Shown: positions 5,852 through 6,089 of the stretch, piece by piece
Layout of the letters: every line of letters starts with the position of its first letter
How positions within the stretch are numbered: position 1 is the stretch's first letter
Assembly: GCA_025656895.1 (NCBI GenBank)
Contig: JAHXHF010000309.1
Location: forward strand, 1-6,089
DNA: 6,089 bases
Reading direction: 5' to 3'
From: a gamma proteobacterium symbiont of Bathyaustriella thionipta
Lineage (GTDB): Bacteria > Pseudomonadota > Gammaproteobacteria > Chromatiales > Chromatiaceae
Made by a program: the position numbers and the translations under genes
The notes under the pieces: model-generated
Told to the model about the DNA's origin: nothing
What the model saw: only the letters and a program-made list of their open reading frames with translations
The model's database searches: none

Positions 5852-5871
5852 TTAGACTAAGTCTTTTAATT

Positions 5872-5947
5872 TGGAGCTGGCGAGAGGAGTCGAACCCCCG
5901 ACATGCTGATTACAAATCAGCTGCTCTACCAACTGAGCTACGCCAGC
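5872..5947 (-). tRNA. tRNA-Thr (TGT)
   Basis: A 76-nt cloverleaf reads on the minus strand. A perfect 7-bp acceptor stem (GCTGGCG with CGCCAGC) is followed by discriminator T and encoded CCA. The D-arm is AGCTCAGTTGGTAGAGC, the anticodon stem GCTGA/TCAGC encloses loop TTTGTAA with anticodon TGT (plus-strand 5912-5914), and the T-loop is TTCGACT. The T-stem contains two G:U pairs. The anticodon reads ACA and, with modification, other ACN codons. The gene lies 77 bp after the xerC stop codon. A TAAAAT on the minus strand (5957-5962) with a GC-rich stretch after it could be the -10 of its own promoter, but the -35 is poor. Confidence 0.95.
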
Positions 5948-6024
5948 GTCGGGCGGATTTTACAGGATAGGACGCCTGGATGCCATGCCTATTTTTACAA
6001 GCACTCTGCTTACTTCGTAACAGA

Positions 6025-6089
6025 CTATTTTTTAGCGCGCGGATGGGCTTTATCGTACACCTGCGCCAGATGCTGGAAATCCAGATGGG
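6025..6089 (-). CDS. xerC: tyrosine recombinase XerC, C-terminal end only
   Basis: Only the last 20 codons, a partial codon at the window edge, and the TAG stop are present. The peptide reads HLDFQHLAQVYDKAHPRAKK. This closely matches the end of enterobacterial XerC (HLDFQHLASVYDAAHPRAK... as I recall it), and HLDF follows the catalytic Tyr in TQIYTHLDF, so the active-site tyrosine lies just outside the window. XerC acts with XerD at the dif site near the terminus to resolve chromosome dimers before division. XerD ends differently (HVA...LHQQHHPRA), so XerC is preferred. The gene reads towards tRNA-Thr on the same strand. Nothing can be said about its upstream neighbours. Confidence 0.85.
   Translation of the reverse strand, partial: HLDFQHLAQVYDKAHPRAKK

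Noticed and set aside
5731..5970. Plus-strand frame containing REESNPRHADYKSAALPTEL
   Set aside because: This is the well-known false peptide obtained by translating the antisense of a tRNA gene, here tRNA-Thr.

Overview
The window looks like chromosomal DNA of a gammaproteobacterium of moderate GC content; genus not determined. This rests on a XerC C-terminus that ends much like the enterobacterial protein, a 363-residue YchF, two tRNA genes that encode their own CCA, a fused ManC-type GDP-mannose enzyme, and a REP-type transposase next to a REP palindrome pair.

Layout. (1) Positions 1-900: a complete REP-associated tyrosine transposase (RAYT) gene on the minus strand. About 47 bp upstream of its start begins an inverted pair of near-identical 9-bp-stem palindromes (663-693 and 784-814), which together look like a REPIN. 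(2) 901-2090, plus strand: a MarC-family membrane protein, a 200-bp gap with small hairpins, then a small exported Gly/Tyr-rich protein made of 21-residue repeats that probably starts at TTG. (3) 2211-5023, minus strand: a fused mannose-1-phosphate guanylyltransferase/mannose-6-phosphate isomerase (manC), then ychF 53 bp downstream, then an elongator tRNA-Met with its own good promoter and a hairpin-plus-T-tract terminator. (4) 5024-5225: the divergent intergenic region between manC and a plus-strand lipoprotein gene. The lipoprotein carries eight 11-residue repeats with a tryptophan every 11 residues. (5) 5793-6089: a long imperfect inverted repeat, a convergent tRNA-Thr(TGT), and the last 20 codons of xerC running out of the window.

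How the genes relate. Most are housekeeping genes without an obvious shared pathway. ManC makes GDP-mannose for surface polysaccharide, YchF is a ribosome-associated ATPase of stress responses, XerC resolves chromosome dimers, and the tRNAs serve translation. The less ordinary content is the RAYT/REPIN pair, a domesticated-transposon type system, and two unrelated small exported repeat proteins whose functions I cannot assign. I did not find convincing evidence of a wholly new multi-gene system; the two repeat proteins are the best candidates for something undescribed.
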